Shown here: positions 62,602 to 64,000 of the stretch, one piece after another
Position numbering within the stretch: position 1 is the stretch's first letter
Layout: each line of letters starts with the position of its first letter
Origin: Lentihominibacter hominis
GTDB lineage: Bacteria > Bacillota > Clostridia > Peptostreptococcales > Anaerovoracaceae
Direction of reading: 5' to 3'
NCBI RefSeq assembly: GCF_014385065.1
Contig: NZ_JACRTA010000003.1
Location: 310,001-374,000 of the forward strand
DNA length: 64,000 bases
Translations under genes and position numbers: made by a program
Notes under the pieces: model-generated
What the model was told of the DNA's origin: nothing
Seen by the model: the letters and a program-made list of their open reading frames with translations, nothing else
The model's database searches: none

Positions 62602-64000
62602 TCACCGCTTTGGTAAATGAATCAACTTCCTGCATGTTTTTTTATCGTAACCATATCTTTTCTTTTTTATCTCTAATTTTTTAAGCAAATACTGCATAGT
62701 TACCGGACTCAATTTTTCTATTTTAGGATAGTCCGGAAATCTATTTATTTCTGGTAACTTGATTCCACTTTCAGTTATTGCTACATCAAACCCAAAATAT
62801 TCAAGTTGAGGTATACTATCAGCAATCTTTATTATAGTTGCCTTTACCTCTCCCCAATGAGGTATATAGCCCTCAATTTTTATGCCTGAATCAGGATGAT
62901 ATGGACAATCTTTTATGGAGTTTTTCAATATTATCTTAGCGTTTTCATATCTTCCTGTTTCCAAATCTACTTCAGCAAACATTCCTCCTGCTCCCATATT
63001 ATCAACAGCACCTGTCTTCTTAGAACCAAATCTCATATACGTATTTCCTATTTGAGCTCTTTTTCCATCCTTTTTAAAAACTATTATTCTTATTGTATTT
63101 ACGGCACCTGCATATATCGCCTTAAATTGAGGATGATTTTCTATATATTCTGTTACTAAATAGCTATTTGATGGGTCTTTTAAAATGCGAATTATATCTT
63201 CTTCTCCAACCTTGTCGAAATTTAAATAGTATTGATTATCTACGTATGATAGTTTATAAAAACCATCTCCATGTGAACCTTCATCTGGCTTTAATGCTAA
63301 GATTTTCTTTTCTCTAGCCAATTTCAATATGTCAGAGTAGGTATTTTCATACCCTTGAGGACAATCCATCATATTTATAACTTGATTAATTCCATCTTTT
63401 AGTTTTATATGATAATAGTAATTCGGAAAACATTCTTTGAATTCAGGTAAAATGTATTTGAATGTAATTTTGTCCTCAAACCAACTCTTATAATTCCCAT
63501 TAATATGTCTTAACCATTTATACTCAAAATCTGATATGAATTCCTTTTTATTCTCTTTTGTTATACCATATTGATTTATTCTATATGAAATGAATCCATT
63601 TTTATATGCCCACAGCTTCTCAACTAATCCAACATCTGTATTAGTGAAAAAATCCACAATAACTTCCTTTATCCACCTTACACTTAAATACGGAAGTAAT
63701 CCTTTTGGAAAAAATGCTACAGCAAATCCTCTTCTGATTTTTAACTTAGTTTGATTAATCCCTCTTTTTATAATATTGCTTAAATTTCCTGCCTTAATAT
63801 TTTTTTCATTAACTTTACTTTTTAAAAACTCAACAGTTTCTTTCCCATATGTGTGTATTGAAGGATATTTAGGGATATTTACAAATCTTACAAATTTAAA
63901 TGTTTTGCTAGTAATTAAGACATCTATAGCAAAAAACTGTAACTGTGGAGCATACTCGCACAATTCTTCCACTTTTTTCTTTATATCAAACCAGTATGGT
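62602..64000 (-). CDS. Tandem sugar-transfer-associated ATP-grasp protein (5' end outside window)
   Basis: The frame is open to the window edge; the GTG at 63972 is not a start, because upstream codons continue PYWFDIKKK in the same frame. The last two thirds hold an ATP-grasp domain of the sugar-transfer-associated type: KPDEGSHGDGFYKL, YLVTEYIENHPQF, NTIRIIVFKKDGKRAQ, GAGGMFAEVDLETGRYENA, and FGFDVAITESGIKLPEINRF. The N-terminal 60 residues (PYWFDIKKK ... APQLQFFAIDVLITS ... VNIPKYPS) match the end of that same domain, so a first copy precedes it. A linker rich in Lys and Asn joins both. Confidence 0.8.
   Translation of the reverse strand, partial: PYWFDIKKKVEELCEYAPQLQFFAIDVLITSKTFKFVRFVNIPKYPSIHTYGKETVEFLKSKVNEKNIKAGNLSNIIKRGINQTKLKIRRGFAVAFFPKGLLPYLSVRWIKEVIVDFFTNTDVGLVEKLWAYKNGFISYRINQYGITKENKKEFISDFEYKWLRHINGNYKSWFEDKITFKYILPEFKECFPNYYYHIKLKDGINQVINMMDCPQGYENTYSDILKLAREKKILALKPDEGSHGDGFYKLSYVDNQYYLNFDKVGEEDIIRILKDPSNSYLVTEYIENHPQFKAIYAGAVNTIRIIVFKKDGKRAQIGNTYMRFGSKKTGAVDNMGAGGMFAEVDLETGRYENAKIILKNSIKDCPYHPDSGIKIEGYIPHWGEVKATIIKIADSIPQLEYFGFDVAITESGIKLPEINRFPDYPKIEKLSPVTMQYLLKKLEIKKKRYGYDKKTCRKLIHLPKR

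Noticed and set aside
1-64000. CRISPR arrays, insertion sequences, prophage or integrase genes
   Set aside because: None seen: no regularly spaced repeats apart from the 27-bp coding repeats, and no transposase, integrase or phage structural genes.

Overview
The window reads as chromosome of a low-GC, strictly anaerobic, spore-forming member of the Clostridia. Sporulation is shown by spo0A, spoIVB, a bofC-like gene, spoIIP, gpr and a spoIVFA-like gene. Energy metabolism is shown by a 4-hydroxybutyrate/4-aminobutyrate fermentation cluster whose dehydratase (abfD) has the iron-sulfur ligands at exactly the residue numbers known from Clostridium aminobutyricum. I therefore infer a Family XIII/Anaerovoracaceae-type organism; this is an inference from gene content, not a phylogenetic result.

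Layout. 1-2.3 kb: phosphate uptake pstS-pstC-pstA (minus; pstA cut by the window edge) behind a Pho-box-like promoter. 2.4-10.6 kb: nadE, a GNAT, murI with two followers, then pepF, nadK and a pseudouridine synthase. 10.2-14.3 kb: Rrf2 regulator, PdaC-like deacetylase, mscL, a DUF368 transporter, tRNA-Leu(CAG) and RNase P RNA. 14.3-23 kb (minus): macromolecular synthesis block M16 peptidase-dut-catalase-like pair-dgt-dnaG-rpoD-trmK-nif3. 23-28.4 kb: a cysteine-rich protein, dehydrogenases, a thioesterase and brnQ. 28.5-34.2 kb: bofC-spoIVB-spo0A, a sporulation-type ATPase and membrane proteins. 34.3-39.1 kb (minus): nfu-abfD-small Cys protein-abfT-4-hydroxybutyrate dehydrogenase. 39.2-47.3 kb: thiN/thiT, glpK, hemW, lepA, a 45-residue membrane protein, spoIIP, gpr and, divergently, rpsT. 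47.4-49.7 kb: LD-carboxypeptidase, deoD, DtxR regulator. 49.7-56.5 kb (minus): rplU-rpmA-obg, then a spoIVFA-like gene, an HD protein, a radical-SAM pair and comEA. 56.7-64 kb (minus, visibly more AT-rich toward the end): an LCP protein, an Ig-like surface protein and a cell-wall ligase cassette (Ddl-type ligase, MurF fused to leucine-rich repeats, and a protein with tandem ATP-grasp domains cut by the window edge).

Most of the window is ordinary chromosome in conserved operons. The parts that deserve attention are: the ligase cassette at 59.4-64 kb; a circularly permuted PstS; a catalase-like protein without the distal histidine whose C-terminal domain is encoded by a separate, coupled gene; ribosomal protein L21 with a SAP/Rho_N-like tail next to an L27 lacking the Firmicutes N-terminal extension and lacking prp; and a decayed remnant of a biotin-enzyme carboxyltransferase gene between the LCP gene and rplU. 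Three very small genes or gene remnants (45 aa, 42 aa and the carboxyltransferase remnant) are described from the raw sequence.
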